NCBI GenBank assembly: GCA_002737365.1
Contig: NSIL01000005.1
Span: 1-54,398 of the forward strand
Source of the DNA: Acidobacterium sp.
GTDB lineage: Bacteria; Acidobacteriota; Vicinamibacteria; Vicinamibacterales; UBA2999
Direction: 5' to 3'
Length of the DNA: 54,398 nt
A program made the position numbers and the translations under genes. The notes beneath the pieces are model-generated. The model was not told the DNA's origin and made no database searches. It saw only the letters and a program-made list of their open reading frames with translations. Positions 34,233-42,562 of this stretch are shown one piece after another (position 1 is the stretch's first letter; each line of letters opens with the position of its first letter).

Positions 34233-35176
34233 GGACTCGGGAACAAGAGGTCGAGCCGCTCATCAACCTGTCGGAGATTACCGAGGTCGAGCTGCTCATC
34301 CTCAAGCGGATGCGCGAGTTCACAATCGGCGAACACTCCAGCATGTTTCATGGCACGGGGTTCGACTTCGTGGGCCTGCGCGACTGGCAGGCCGGCGATC
34401 GCTTCGAGGCCATCGACTGGGCGCAGTCCTCACTCAACAACTTCAGCCCGCTGGTTGTCCGCGAGTTCGAGCAGCCGACGACCTCGGGCGTGATCCTGGT
34501 CGCCGATCGCTCGGCCTCGACGCGTTGCGGCGCCGACCCGTCGGCCAAGGGCGACCGGCGCGGCATGCAGATCGCGACGTTGATCGCGCGCTCGATCGCC
34601 ACCATCGGCATGTCGGCCGTGTTCTTCCAGGACTCGATCGGCCTGGTGACCTTCGACGAGGGCTTCAAGACGCTCGGCGCCGTGCGCCCGCGCATTGGCA
34701 AGGGCCAGGTGATTCACTGCCTCGAGGCGTACCAGGACGGTCACGGCCTGCAGGACCTGAACAACTCGGGCAGCCTGAGCGCCACGCTGACCGGGTTTTC
34801 ACGCAAGACGTCGATGATGCCGGTGATCTCCGACTTCCTGTTCGACGATGCGCCGGCGTTCTTGACGGAGCTGTCGCAGGTCGACAACGTCCACGACGTG
34901 TTCATCATGATGGTGGACGCCGCGTTCGCTTTTGAACTGCCGCGCGTCTCGGCCGGTTGGGTCGAAGTCTATGACGTGGAAACCGGCAACACCCGGATGA
35001 TGTCGCGGCGCGAGTTGAGCCGCCAGAGCGAACGCATCCGGACCTGGCAGGACGATATTTCGCGCCAGGCCAAGGCGCTGGACCTCGACGTGGTCCGCCT
35101 CGGCATCGACCAGGTAAAGTTTGATGTGGCACTAATCGAGTGGGTAGCTGAGCGGCGCTTGCGGCGCCGGAAATAA
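34229..35176 (+). CDS. DUF58 protein (MxaS-like)
   Basis: A 315-residue soluble protein with the DUF58 hallmark GTGFDFVGLRDWQAGD and a vWA-like MIDAS segment VADRSAST. DUF58 proteins accompany MoxR ATPases and are thought to bridge them to membrane vWA partners. The ATG overlaps the moxR stop by 4 bases, so expression is coupled. Position and size match MxaS of the methanol dehydrogenase cluster. Confidence 0.85.
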   Translation: MRTREQEVEPLINLSEITEVELLILKRMREFTIGEHSSMFHGTGFDFVGLRDWQAGDRFEAIDWAQSSLNNFSPLVVREFEQPTTSGVILVADRSASTRCGADPSAKGDRRGMQIATLIARSIATIGMSAVFFQDSIGLVTFDEGFKTLGAVRPRIGKGQVIHCLEAYQDGHGLQDLNNSGSLSATLTGFSRKTSMMPVISDFLFDDAPAFLTELSQVDNVHDVFIMMVDAAFAFELPRVSAGWVEVYDVETGNTRMMSRRELSRQSERIRTWQDDISRQAKALDLDVVRLGIDQVKFDVALIEWVAERRLRRRK

Positions 35177-35180
35177 CGAC

Positions 35181-36323
35181 ATGAACAAAATCATTCTTCG
35201 CGTTGCCCTGTTGCTCCTGGTTTCGGCTTCGTCAGCCTTCGCCCAGACGGGCACCGACCTGGTCGAGGTCGAGCCCATCAAGTGCTGGTGGCGAACCTCC
35301 ACGACCGCCGTGCGCACCGGCGAGTCGTTCGATCTGCGGCTGACCTGCGCCGTGGTGGAGACCGAGGCGGCCAAGGTGGTCGCCGACCTGTCGAAGCTCG
35401 ACCCGACGGTGGTCCAGTTGCCGCCGTTCGAGGTGCTGGGCGGCACGCACGCCGGCGACCTAATGACTGTCGGCAAGCGCTTCTTCCAGTACGACTACCG
35501 CCTGCGGCTGATTGCCGAAGACGCGTTTGGCGCCGACGTCGCGGTGCCGCCGCTCGAGGTGACCTACAGCATTGAGAGCAAGGTGGCCGGCGGCGAGTCG
35601 GTGAAGGGCCGCGAAGCCAGCTATGTCCTGCCTCCTGCTTCGGTGAAACTGATCTCGGTGGTGCCCGACGACACTTCCGATATCCGCGAGGCTCCGGCCG
35701 AAGCCTTCGTGACGATTGAAGCCCGCGATTCGCGGGCGGCGCTGTTCCAGACTGCCGCCGGCGTGCTGTTCGCGCTGGCCGGTGTCGTGGTCGTGGTGAT
35801 CTTGATCGGCCTGTTGCGCAGCAAGACCAAGTCCACGTCCGCCACCCTCGCTCACCTCGGCCCGCGAGCCATCCTGCGCAAGGTCGCCAGCGAGCTGGAC
35901 CAGGTGCAGCGGGCCGGCCGGGGCGGCTGGACCCCCGAACTCGTCGGCCGTGCCCTCTCGGCCGCGCGCATCTCCGGCAGCTACGCCTCGGGACGCACCA
36001 TCGGCCAGCGTCCCGTCGGCATCACCAAGGACCCGCTGGTCGATGGCGCGATGCTGATCAGTCGTGGCATGGGCCGCGTGCCGATGTACGTGTCAGGTTC
36101 GATCAGCGCCGAATCAGCCACCGACCCGACGCTCGCTGATGCGCTGAAGATAATGACGATCGCGCGCTATGGCCGCGACGGGCAAAAGGTCGATCTGGAC
36201 GATGCGCTCAACACCGCGATCCGTGTCACCAAGCAGCAACAGTCGGCACACTCGTACTTGTCGGAGTTGACGGGCCGGTTCGTCGGTTCGCTCGTCGAGA
36301 TGCGCAAAAAAGTCTGGGCGTAA
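35181..36323 (+). CDS. Exported single-pass membrane protein, MxaA-like by position
   Basis: The 380-residue protein has a signal peptide (RVALLLLVSASSAFAQ) and an extracytoplasmic beta-rich region (about 22-185) containing ESFDLRLTCAVVETEAAKVV and YDYRLRLIAEDAFGADVAVP. One transmembrane helix follows (about 192-212: GVLFALAGVVVVVILIGLL), then a helical cytoplasmic tail. The topology and the place between DUF58 and vWA genes match MxaA, and more loosely BatD. The identification rests on gene order and topology, not on a diagnostic motif. It starts 5 bases after the DUF58 stop. Confidence 0.6.
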   Translation: MNKIILRVALLLLVSASSAFAQTGTDLVEVEPIKCWWRTSTTAVRTGESFDLRLTCAVVETEAAKVVADLSKLDPTVVQLPPFEVLGGTHAGDLMTVGKRFFQYDYRLRLIAEDAFGADVAVPPLEVTYSIESKVAGGESVKGREASYVLPPASVKLISVVPDDTSDIREAPAEAFVTIEARDSRAALFQTAAGVLFALAGVVVVVILIGLLRSKTKSTSATLAHLGPRAILRKVASELDQVQRAGRGGWTPELVGRALSAARISGSYASGRTIGQRPVGITKDPLVDGAMLISRGMGRVPMYVSGSISAESATDPTLADALKIMTIARYGRDGQKVDLDDALNTAIRVTKQQQSAHSYLSELTGRFVGSLVEMRKKVWA

Positions 36324-37427
36324 ATGCAGGTTTTTAGAGACATCAGCGCGCTCGTTCAGGCCACGTGGGCGGAATGGGGAGAACTGCGTCTCGAGCGGTT
36401 GATGTTTTCAGAGGGCACCACGGCGCGGCAGGTGGTGCTCGCGCTGATTGGCCTTGCCGCCGTCTTCATCGTCATTCGCTCGTTCGGCAGCCGCAACCCC
36501 GGTCATCGCCGCATGGCGCTGCCGGCGATTGTGACGACCCCTGGCTGGTCGCGCGCCTCGTTGTCGCGCCATGGGGCGCTGATTCTTGCGCTGGCCGGCC
36601 TGCCGTTCTTCATCCTGGCGCTGGCCGATCCGCGCACCTCGCTGACGCGATCGGAAACCCGCTATCCCGGCCGCCGCATCAGCCTGCTGATCGACGCCTC
36701 GTCCAGCATGCTGTCGGCGTTGCCTTCGACCACGCTGGCCAAGGGTGCGCCGAATAACGCCGCCTTCTTTACCACCGTCGGCGCCGCGCGCTACTTCATC
36801 GAACGCCGCATGGCCGGCAAGTACAAGGACCTGATGGCGTTGATCGAGTTTGGTGACGATGCGTATGTCATCACGCCGTTCACCACCGACTACGAGAACA
36901 TCCTGCTCAGCACGGCACTGATCGGCGACTGGAACGAATTCATGGCGTTTCCCGATCAAGGAACCGTGGTGGCCCGTGCGGTCGAGCAGGCGGTCGGGCT
37001 GTTCAACGCCTTCAACTACCTCGACGCCTCGGGCAACCTGATGGTGGTCTTCACCGACGGCGCCGACGCCGACGTGCTGGAGAATGGCAAGACGGTCGAC
37101 GACGTGCTGGCCGAAGCCACCAAGGCCAAGATTCCGGTCTACCTGATCAAGATCGGCGGCAACATCCAGAACAAGCGGAGCGTGGCTGACGAGTTGTGGA
37201 TCAACGCCGTCAAGAAAACCGGCGGGCAATTTTTCTCTGGCGGCGACGAGGCCACCATCATCCAGTCGATCCAGGCGATCGATCGCGCCTCGGCCGGCAC
37301 CATCGAAGTGAAGCAGTACAGCACCGAGCGGCCACGGTATGCGCCCTTCGCGCTGACCGCGGTGGCGCTGTGGTGCGCCGCATTGATTTTGCGGTTCACG
37401 ATTCCGGCGTTCCAAACATTTCCGTGA
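36324..37427 (+). CDS. Membrane-anchored von Willebrand A protein (MxaC/BatA-like)
   Basis: The 367-residue protein has transmembrane segments near the N-terminus (about 34-52 and 83-103), a vWA domain with MIDAS residues LLIDASSSM (about 125) and VVFTDGADADV, and a C-terminal transmembrane helix (APFALTAVALWCAALILRF). It starts right after the stop of the preceding gene (TAA-ATG). It is the first of two vWA proteins in this operon; in mxa clusters this slot is mxaC. It likely binds metal and protein partners on the periplasmic side. Confidence 0.8.
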   Translation: MQVFRDISALVQATWAEWGELRLERLMFSEGTTARQVVLALIGLAAVFIVIRSFGSRNPGHRRMALPAIVTTPGWSRASLSRHGALILALAGLPFFILALADPRTSLTRSETRYPGRRISLLIDASSSMLSALPSTTLAKGAPNNAAFFTTVGAARYFIERRMAGKYKDLMALIEFGDDAYVITPFTTDYENILLSTALIGDWNEFMAFPDQGTVVARAVEQAVGLFNAFNYLDASGNLMVVFTDGADADVLENGKTVDDVLAEATKAKIPVYLIKIGGNIQNKRSVADELWINAVKKTGGQFFSGGDEATIIQSIQAIDRASAGTIEVKQYSTERPRYAPFALTAVALWCAALILRFTIPAFQTFP

Positions 37428-37432
37428 ATGTC

Positions 37433-37490
37433 GGGCATCCCTTGATGGGGTGCCGCGTGGGTTGGTAGGGCATCCCTTGATGGGATGCCG
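37433..37490 (+). repeat. Two tandem hairpin repeats between vWA and small membrane gene
   Basis: GGGCATCCCTTGATGGGGTG (37433-37452) is followed by the near-identical GGGCATCCCTTGATGGGATG (37468-37487). The second copy folds into a perfect hairpin GGCATCCC/GGGATGCC. They occupy most of the 77-base gap inside the operon and may slow transcription, protect the upstream mRNA or uncouple expression of the distal genes. Confidence 0.6.
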
Positions 37491-37504
37491 TGAAGGAGCT
37501 GAGC

Positions 37505-38155
37505 ATGAGATCGACTTCGTGGTTCGGGCAGGCACTGGTGGTGGTCGTCCTTCTGGCGGCCGGCGCCATTTTGTGGCGCACGTCGGAAGCTGAGCATCGC
37601 CTCGCGGCGGCCGAGCGCGACCTGGTGACGCTGCGCTACCAGGAGGCGGCGAACCAGGCCCAGGGGCCCGGACGCCTTGCCAACTTGCTGCCAGGCAACG
37701 GTCGCCTGGCCGCTGACGCCAAGGCGCTCGAGACCACGGCGGCCTACTGGCAGGGCGATTACCAGGTGGTGACGTCAGACGTCGACGCCAGGCTGCTGGC
37801 GGCCAACGCGGCCTACCGCACCGCGCGCAAAGGGGGCGGCACCTGGCAGGCAATGGTCGGCAAGCTTGACTCGGTGGTCAAGAGCTACGCGGAGATCGTG
37901 CGCGACCAGCCCGGCAACGCCGAGGCGGTCTTCAACTACGAGTACACCGTCCGCCTGCGCGCGGTCCTGGCGGCGCGCAAGACGCCGGTCGCGCCGTTCG
38001 ATGCTGGCGCCACCCTGACTCTGCACGGCTTCGAAGGCGCGCCGCCCGAAGAGTCGGACATGAAGAAGTTCAAGATGATTGTCCCGATGCGGCCCGACGA
38101 ACGGCTCGAGGCCGAGAAGGCCGGCAAGGGAACCACCAAAGTTCGCAAGGGATAG
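37505..38155 (+). CDS. Small single-pass membrane protein, MxaK-like by position
   Basis: ATG 37505 is chosen because AAGGAG lies 6 bases upstream. The 216-residue protein has one N-terminal membrane helix (FGQALVVVVLLAAGAILW), then a helical, TPR-like periplasmic region (LVTLRYQEAANQAQG, YAEIVRDQPGNAEAVFNYEY), and a basic tail. In mxa clusters a small membrane-anchored helical protein, MxaK, occupies exactly this place between two vWA genes. Sequence evidence beyond topology is weak. Confidence 0.6.
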   Translation: MRSTSWFGQALVVVVLLAAGAILWRTSEAEHRLAAAERDLVTLRYQEAANQAQGPGRLANLLPGNGRLAADAKALETTAAYWQGDYQVVTSDVDARLLAANAAYRTARKGGGTWQAMVGKLDSVVKSYAEIVRDQPGNAEAVFNYEYTVRLRAVLAARKTPVAPFDAGATLTLHGFEGAPPEESDMKKFKMIVPMRPDERLEAEKAGKGTTKVRKG

Positions 38156-39244
38156 ATGAAGTTCGGCGCGCCTGGATTTCTCCCGCTGTTGGCTGTTCCG
38201 GCCCTGCTGCTCGTCCTGTGGGTGTGGCAGGTGTGGCGGCGGCGCGCCGACGTGCATGCGTTCATGAGCCACCGGCAGGTGCCCGTGGAAGAGCGCGTGC
38301 CGTTCTTCGGCGAGCTGCTGTTCTGGCTGTGCCTGCTGCTGGCGGCCATCGCCGGGACGCTGGCCATTGCCCGGCCGCAGGCGGTGACGTCGCTGGTGCG
38401 CACGGCCGGTGTGGACCTGGTCATCCTGCAGGACGGCTCGGCGTCGATGCACGTGCAGGACGTGAAGGGCAACCGCTGGCAGCGCTCCATGCGCTTCCTG
38501 CGGACGCTCGGCGAATCGCTGCGCTGGGACAACGACCGCATCGCCATGGCGCTGTTCGCCCACATGGCCACGCCGCAGATTCGCCTGACCAAAGACCCCA
38601 ACACGTATTTCTTCTTCCTCGATCACCTCGAGGACACTTCGCCGTTCCGGCTCGAAGACGATGGCACCTGGGACACCAACATCGAGCGCGGCATCTATTG
38701 GGGACTGCGGCTGATCGAGAAGGACGAGGAGATTCGCCGCGCCGCTGGTCTTGACGACAAGCTTGGTGTGAACAGCAACCCGAAGGCCTTCCTGCTGATC
38801 TCCGACGGTCAGTCGTGGAGCGGCGAGGTGGCCAAGTCCCTGGCGCTGGCACAGGAGCGCGGCGTGCCGCTGAACGTGGTCGGCGTCGGCACCACCGCCG
38901 GCGGGCTGATTCCGGATCCGAAGCGGCAGCCGAACCAGCCGCTGGTGCGCTCGACCCTCAATCGCGCGGAGCTGACGCGCATTGCCACGGCCGGCGGCGG
39001 ACGCTACTTCGAGATCGATCGCGACAGCGACCGCGAGATTGCCAATGCGGTCATCGAGCAGACGCGCCGGCGCGCGGGCACGAGCGGAGTGCAGGAAGGC
39101 GTACAGGAGCTGTACTGGAACTTTCTGCTGGCGGCAGGCGTGTTGATCGCCCTGGGCGTCTTGTTCTTGCGCGACCGCGTCGCGCTCGGGCTGCAGCTGT
39201 CAGCGGCGGCAGCAGTGCTCGTGTTTGTGTCGTCGGTGTTTTAG
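38156..39244 (+). CDS. Second membrane-anchored von Willebrand A protein (MxaL/BatB-like)
   Basis: The 362-residue protein has N-terminal membrane helices (FLPLLAVPALLLVLWVW; LLFWLCLLLAAIAGTLAI), a vWA domain with MIDAS VILQDGSASMHV (about 100) and LLISDGQSW, and a pair of C-terminal membrane segments. It starts directly after the previous stop (TAG-ATG). As the last gene, it corresponds to mxaL. Its stop overlaps the stop of the convergent VOC gene. Confidence 0.8.
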   Translation: MKFGAPGFLPLLAVPALLLVLWVWQVWRRRADVHAFMSHRQVPVEERVPFFGELLFWLCLLLAAIAGTLAIARPQAVTSLVRTAGVDLVILQDGSASMHVQDVKGNRWQRSMRFLRTLGESLRWDNDRIAMALFAHMATPQIRLTKDPNTYFFFLDHLEDTSPFRLEDDGTWDTNIERGIYWGLRLIEKDEEIRRAAGLDDKLGVNSNPKAFLLISDGQSWSGEVAKSLALAQERGVPLNVVGVGTTAGGLIPDPKRQPNQPLVRSTLNRAELTRIATAGGGRYFEIDRDSDREIANAVIEQTRRRAGTSGVQEGVQELYWNFLLAAGVLIALGVLFLRDRVALGLQLSAAAAVLVFVSSVF

Positions 39245-39639
39245 ACCCACGGGAACTTCGAGTTCCACACGACTTCCCACAAGAACCCGTCAGGATCCGA
39301 GAAGTAGCCGGCGTAGCCGCCCCAATCGGTGTGGTGGCCCGGCTTCACCAATTTGCCGCCGCCTGCCGCGGCCTGCGCCAGCAGCGCCTCCACCTCTGCG
39401 ATCGAGCGCACGTTGTGCGCGAGGGCGAAGCCGGGAAACCCTGACCCTTCAGCGGGCACGCCCGCGTCGGCGGCGAGCGCTTCCTTCGGATACAACGACA
39501 GCCAGGTCTTCCCCATCTCGAAGAACGCCACCGTCGTCGGCGTCGGCCGCTGCGGCAAGCCGAGCACGTCGCGATAGAAGCGTGTGGCGCGCTCGAGATC
39601 GCTGACGCCGAGGGTGATGAACGAGACGCGCGGTTCCAT
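39241..39639 (-). CDS. VOC-family (glyoxalase/dioxygenase-like) protein
   Basis: A 132-residue protein with two beta-alpha-beta-beta-beta modules: VSFITLGVSDLERATRFYRD with LSLYPKEALAADAG, and FALAHNVRSIAEVEALLAQA with GYAGYFSDPDGFLWEVVWN. This is the pattern of glyoxalase-fold proteins close to PhnB/YaeR-type members. A TAGGCT box ends 6 bases before the ATG, fitting the leaderless pattern. The substrate is unknown. Confidence 0.88.
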   Translation of the reverse strand: MEPRVSFITLGVSDLERATRFYRDVLGLPQRPTPTTVAFFEMGKTWLSLYPKEALAADAGVPAEGSGFPGFALAHNVRSIAEVEALLAQAAAGGGKLVKPGHHTDWGGYAGYFSDPDGFLWEVVWNSKFPWV

Positions 39640-39645
39640 CTGGCT

Positions 39646-39689
39646 AGCCTAAGCCTAAACCTCCCGAAAGGGCGTCGGCTCGCTATAAT
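39646..39689. promoter_or_regulatory. Divergent leaderless -10 elements
   Basis: The minus-strand TAGGCT (39651-39646) lies 6 bases before the VOC ATG. The plus-strand TATAAT (39684-39689) lies 6 bases before ATG 39696. The plus-strand promoter looks intact although the gene behind it is broken. Confidence 0.5.
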
Positions 39690-39695
39690 CGCCGT

Positions 39696-40077
39696 ATGAA
39701 TGCTCAGGCAGCCAGTCTCGACACCTCTGCCGAGGCCGAGCGCGTTGTGATTGACAGGTTGCGCGCGATGTCGCCAGCGCAAAGACTGAGCCTGGCACTC
39801 TGGAGTTCCCAGAATTTAGTGGACAGTAGCATTCAGGTAGTCGCAGAGGGCGATGCCGATGTCCACCAATCTGAGCGCAGGGCGAGTCCGGTCGACGTAT
39901 GAGTTCATCAAGGCTCAGCGAGCCACGTACAGCGTGCAGGCGCTCTGTCGCGTCCTCGACGTCGGCGGTCGCACATTGCACGTCCATCCGCCCGAAGACA
40001 TCTTGCTGCAGAAGCTCCGCTGGTATCGGAAGGGCGGCGAGGTCTCTGACCGCCAGTGGCGCGACGTGGACTCCTAA
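39696..40077 (+). pseudogene. Chimeric gene remnant with an IS3-type transposase scrap
   Basis: From ATG 39696 the frame encodes SPAQRLSLALWSSQNL, like the start of small antitoxin-type proteins, but stops at 39902. An overlapping frame (39853-40077) continues with STYEFIKAQRATYSVQALCR then VLDV, resembling the first residues of IS3-family OrfB transposases. It ends with HPPEDILLQKLRWYRKGGE and VSDRQWRDV, the C-terminal motif of a nucleotidyltransferase-like family often paired with such small proteins. The pieces suggest a two-gene locus broken by insertion and imprecise loss of an IS3 element. An intact function is unlikely. Confidence 0.5.
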
Positions 40078-40100
40078 CCTCGTGGCCTCCTGTTCAAGTC

Positions 40101-41204
40101 CTAGACGTTGAACTTGAACAGCAGCACGTCGCCGTCCTTGACGATGTACTCCTTGCCTTCCATGCGATAGAGACCTTTGTCGCGAGCGGCGGCGACTGAA
40201 CCGCAGGCGACCAGGTCGGCGTAGGCGACGGTCTCGGCCTTGATGAAGCCGCGCTCGAAGTCGGAGTGGATCACACCGGCCGCCTTTGGCGCCGTGTCAC
40301 CGTGGTGAATGGTCCAGGCACGCACTTCCTTCTCACCGGCGGTGAAGTAGGTCTGCAGTCCCAGCAGGTGGTAGGTCGAGCGAATGAGCGCACCGATGCC
40401 ACTTTCCGAAACGCCCAGCTCCTTCAGGAACTCCTGCGCCTCCGCGGGCTCCAGGTCGACCAGGTCGCTTTCGATCTGCGCGCTGATCACCACCGCTTCG
40501 CACGACAGGTGCGTGCTCACGTACTCTCGCACCTTGGTCACGTAGGGATTGGCGTCGGCCGTCGCCAGGTCGCCCTCCTTGACGTTGCAGGCGAAAATCG
40601 TCGGCTTGTCGCTCAGCAGGAAGAACTGCGCCGACAGCACCTTCTCTTCCGGCGTCAGCGCGACCGTGAGCGCCGGCTTGCCGGCATCAAGCGCAGTTTC
40701 AATCTTGGCCAGCACGGCGTCTTCTGCGGCCGCCTCTTTGTTGGCGCGCTTCACTTCCTTGGCGACGCGCTCGCGCTTCTTGCGGACCGTTTCGAGATCG
40801 GCGAGCATCAGCTCGGTGTTGATCACCTCGATGTCGCGCACCGGATCCACCGATCCCGACACATGCAGCACATCCTCATCGTCGAAGCAGCGCACCACCT
40901 GGACAATGGCGTCGACTTCGCGGATGTGGGTGAGGAACTTGTTGCCGAGGCCTTCGCCGTCGCTGGCGCCCTTGACGAGGCCGGCAATATCCACGAACTC
41001 CACGGCCGCCGGAATCACGACGTTGGTCTTGGCAATGCCCTGCAGGACGGCCAGCCGCGCATCGGGTACGGTGACGATGCCAACGTTGGGGTCGATGGTG
41101 CAGAAGGGATAGTTGGCAGCCTCGGCCTTGCGGGTGCGCGTGACGGCGTTGAACAGGGTGGACTTGCCGACGTTGGGCAGACCGACGATTCCGGCTCGTA
41201 ACAT
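40101..41204 (-). CDS. ychF: Obg-family ATPase YchF
   Basis: The 367-residue protein is a full-length YchF/OLA1: P-loop [48 protein letters not shown], the NxxE-type NVKEGD segment, and the C-terminal TGS domain ([30 protein letters not shown]). The family hydrolyses ATP, binds ribosomes and affects stress responses. A TATCCT box ends 9 bases before the ATG. It is divergent from the DUF1684 gene with a 48-base gap. Confidence 0.95.
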   Translation of the reverse strand: MLRAGIVGLPNVGKSTLFNAVTRTRKAEAANYPFCTIDPNVGIVTVPDARLAVLQGIAKTNVVIPAAVEFVDIAGLVKGASDGEGLGNKFLTHIREVDAIVQVVRCFDDEDVLHVSGSVDPVRDIEVINTELMLADLETVRKKRERVAKEVKRANKEAAAEDAVLAKIETALDAGKPALTVALTPEEKVLSAQFFLLSDKPTIFACNVKEGDLATADANPYVTKVREYVSTHLSCEAVVISAQIESDLVDLEPAEAQEFLKELGVSESGIGALIRSTYHLLGLQTYFTAGEKEVRAWTIHHGDTAPKAAGVIHSDFERGFIKAETVAYADLVACGSVAAARDKGLYRMEGKEYIVKDGDVLLFKFNV

Positions 41205-41213
41205 AGCCTTTCA

Positions 41214-41246
41214 GGATACCTCAGGCCAGAAGAGCAGGGTTATAGT
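41214..41246. promoter_or_regulatory. Divergent -10 elements of ychF and the DUF1684 gene
   Basis: The plus-strand TATAGT (41241-41246) lies 6 bases before GTG 41253. The minus-strand TATCCT (41219-41214) lies 9 bases before the ychF ATG. Both would give leaderless or nearly leaderless messages. Confidence 0.45.
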
Positions 41247-41252
41247 TGGCAT

Positions 41253-41867
41253 GTGAGGCGGGAACTTCGAGCAATCGCGGCAGTCATGGCCATGGCCGTG
41301 ACCCCGGCGTGTTCCCAACCGGACGACTACCCGGCACAGATCGCGGCGCAACGCGCCGCCAAGGACGCCGCCTTCAAGTCCGCGCCAGGCGATCCGGTTC
41401 CCGCCGACAAGATGGCGGCCATGGTGCCGTTGTCGTACTTCCCCATCGACGAGTTGTACGCGGTGCCGGCCACGCTGGAGCCGGCGGCCGAGCGCACCCG
41501 CCTGCAGGTGCCAACCTCGACCGGCAAGATCCGTGACCTCGAGCGGATCGGCACGCTGAAGTTCATGGTCAAGGGTCAGAAGATGAGCCTGACCGCCTTC
41601 CACGAGCTCGACCAGCCGCAGATCACCCGCCTGTTCGTGCCGTTCTCGGATTTCACCAACGGCGCTGAAACCTACTCGGCCGGTCGCTACATGGAGCTCG
41701 ACCCCACGCCGACGGGCATCTACGTGGTCGACTTCAATGTCGCCTATCACCCGTTCTGCTACTACAACCCGGAGTACGACTGCCCGTATCCGCCCAAGGA
41801 GAACCGCCTCACAATGCCCATCCGTGCGGGCGAGCGGCTCCCCAAGTCGTCGTCGAGCGTTCCATGA
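41253..41867 (+). CDS. DUF1684 lipoprotein
   Basis: A 204-residue protein with a lipoprotein-like signal (AVMAMAVTPAC) and the DUF1684 signature near the C-terminus: YSAGRYMELDP, VVDFNVAYHPFCYYNPEYDC and PYPPKENRLTMPIRAGE. The family has no established biochemical role. The GTG start follows a TATAGT box by 6 bases. The stop overlaps the next start (ATGA), linking it to the HAD phosphatase gene. Confidence 0.85.
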   Translation: MRRELRAIAAVMAMAVTPACSQPDDYPAQIAAQRAAKDAAFKSAPGDPVPADKMAAMVPLSYFPIDELYAVPATLEPAAERTRLQVPTSTGKIRDLERIGTLKFMVKGQKMSLTAFHELDQPQITRLFVPFSDFTNGAETYSAGRYMELDPTPTGIYVVDFNVAYHPFCYYNPEYDCPYPPKENRLTMPIRAGERLPKSSSSVP

Positions 41868-42562
41868 CGAACGCCGGTGCCCTGCAGGCGATTGTCTTCG
41901 ACTTCGACGGCGTGATCGCCGACAGCGAACGGTTGCACCTCAAGTCGTACCAGGACGTCCTCGCGCCCGAGGGCATCACCATCTCGAACGAGGACTACTA
42001 CGCGAAGTACCTCGGTTACGACGATGTGGGTGTGTTCAAGGCGCTGGGGAAAGACCAGGGCGTGCCGATGGACGATGGGCGCGTGCGCACGTTGATCGAA
42101 CGCAAGGGCGAGCGCTACGAGTCGCTGGCTGCCGCCGGAGAGATGCTGTTCCCTGGCGCCGCCGACTTCATTCGCGCGGCCGCCGCTGCCGTGCCGCTTG
42201 CGGTGGCGTCTGGCGCGCTGACCCACGAGATCGACCACGTGCTCGAACGGGCTGGACTCCGCTCCCTGTTCTCGGTGGTCGTCGGTGCCGACCAGACCGA
42301 GCGCAGCAAGCCCCATCCCGAACCGTATCTCACCGCCTTTGCGCAGCTGCGCGAGCGTTCGGGTCTGGACCTGGTGCCGTGGCGATCGGTGGCCATCGAA
42401 GACTCGAAGTGGGGTCTGATGTCGGCGCGAGGCGCCGACCTGCGCTGCGTGGCCGTCACCAACACCTACTCAGAGGCCGAGCTGCGCAGTGAGGCCGAGC
42501 TGGTGGTGCCGGGCTTACATGCACTCACCATTGCCGCCCTGGATGCCCTCTGTGCCGACTGA
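41864..42562 (+). CDS. HAD-superfamily hydrolase, beta-phosphoglucomutase-like
   Basis: The 232-residue protein has HAD motif I FDFDGVIADSE, a helical cap after residue 17, motif II VASGAL, motif III near ERSKPHPEPY and motif IV VAIEDSKWG. This arrangement is that of sugar-phosphate phosphatases and beta-phosphoglucomutases. It is translationally coupled to the upstream DUF1684 gene and overlaps the downstream gene start by 20 bases. The exact sugar-phosphate substrate is not evident. Confidence 0.85.
   Translation: MTNAGALQAIVFDFDGVIADSERLHLKSYQDVLAPEGITISNEDYYAKYLGYDDVGVFKALGKDQGVPMDDGRVRTLIERKGERYESLAAAGEMLFPGAADFIRAAAAAVPLAVASGALTHEIDHVLERAGLRSLFSVVVGADQTERSKPHPEPYLTAFAQLRERSGLDLVPWRSVAIEDSKWGLMSARGADLRCVAVTNTYSEAELRSEAELVVPGLHALTIAALDALCAD

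Noticed and set aside
33192-39244. A standard Bacteroides-type aerotolerance (bat) operon
   Set aside because: Order and membrane topology fit mxaRSACKL better: no batC-like TPR gene follows the second vWA and no long BatD is present. A Bat relationship is still possible for individual genes.
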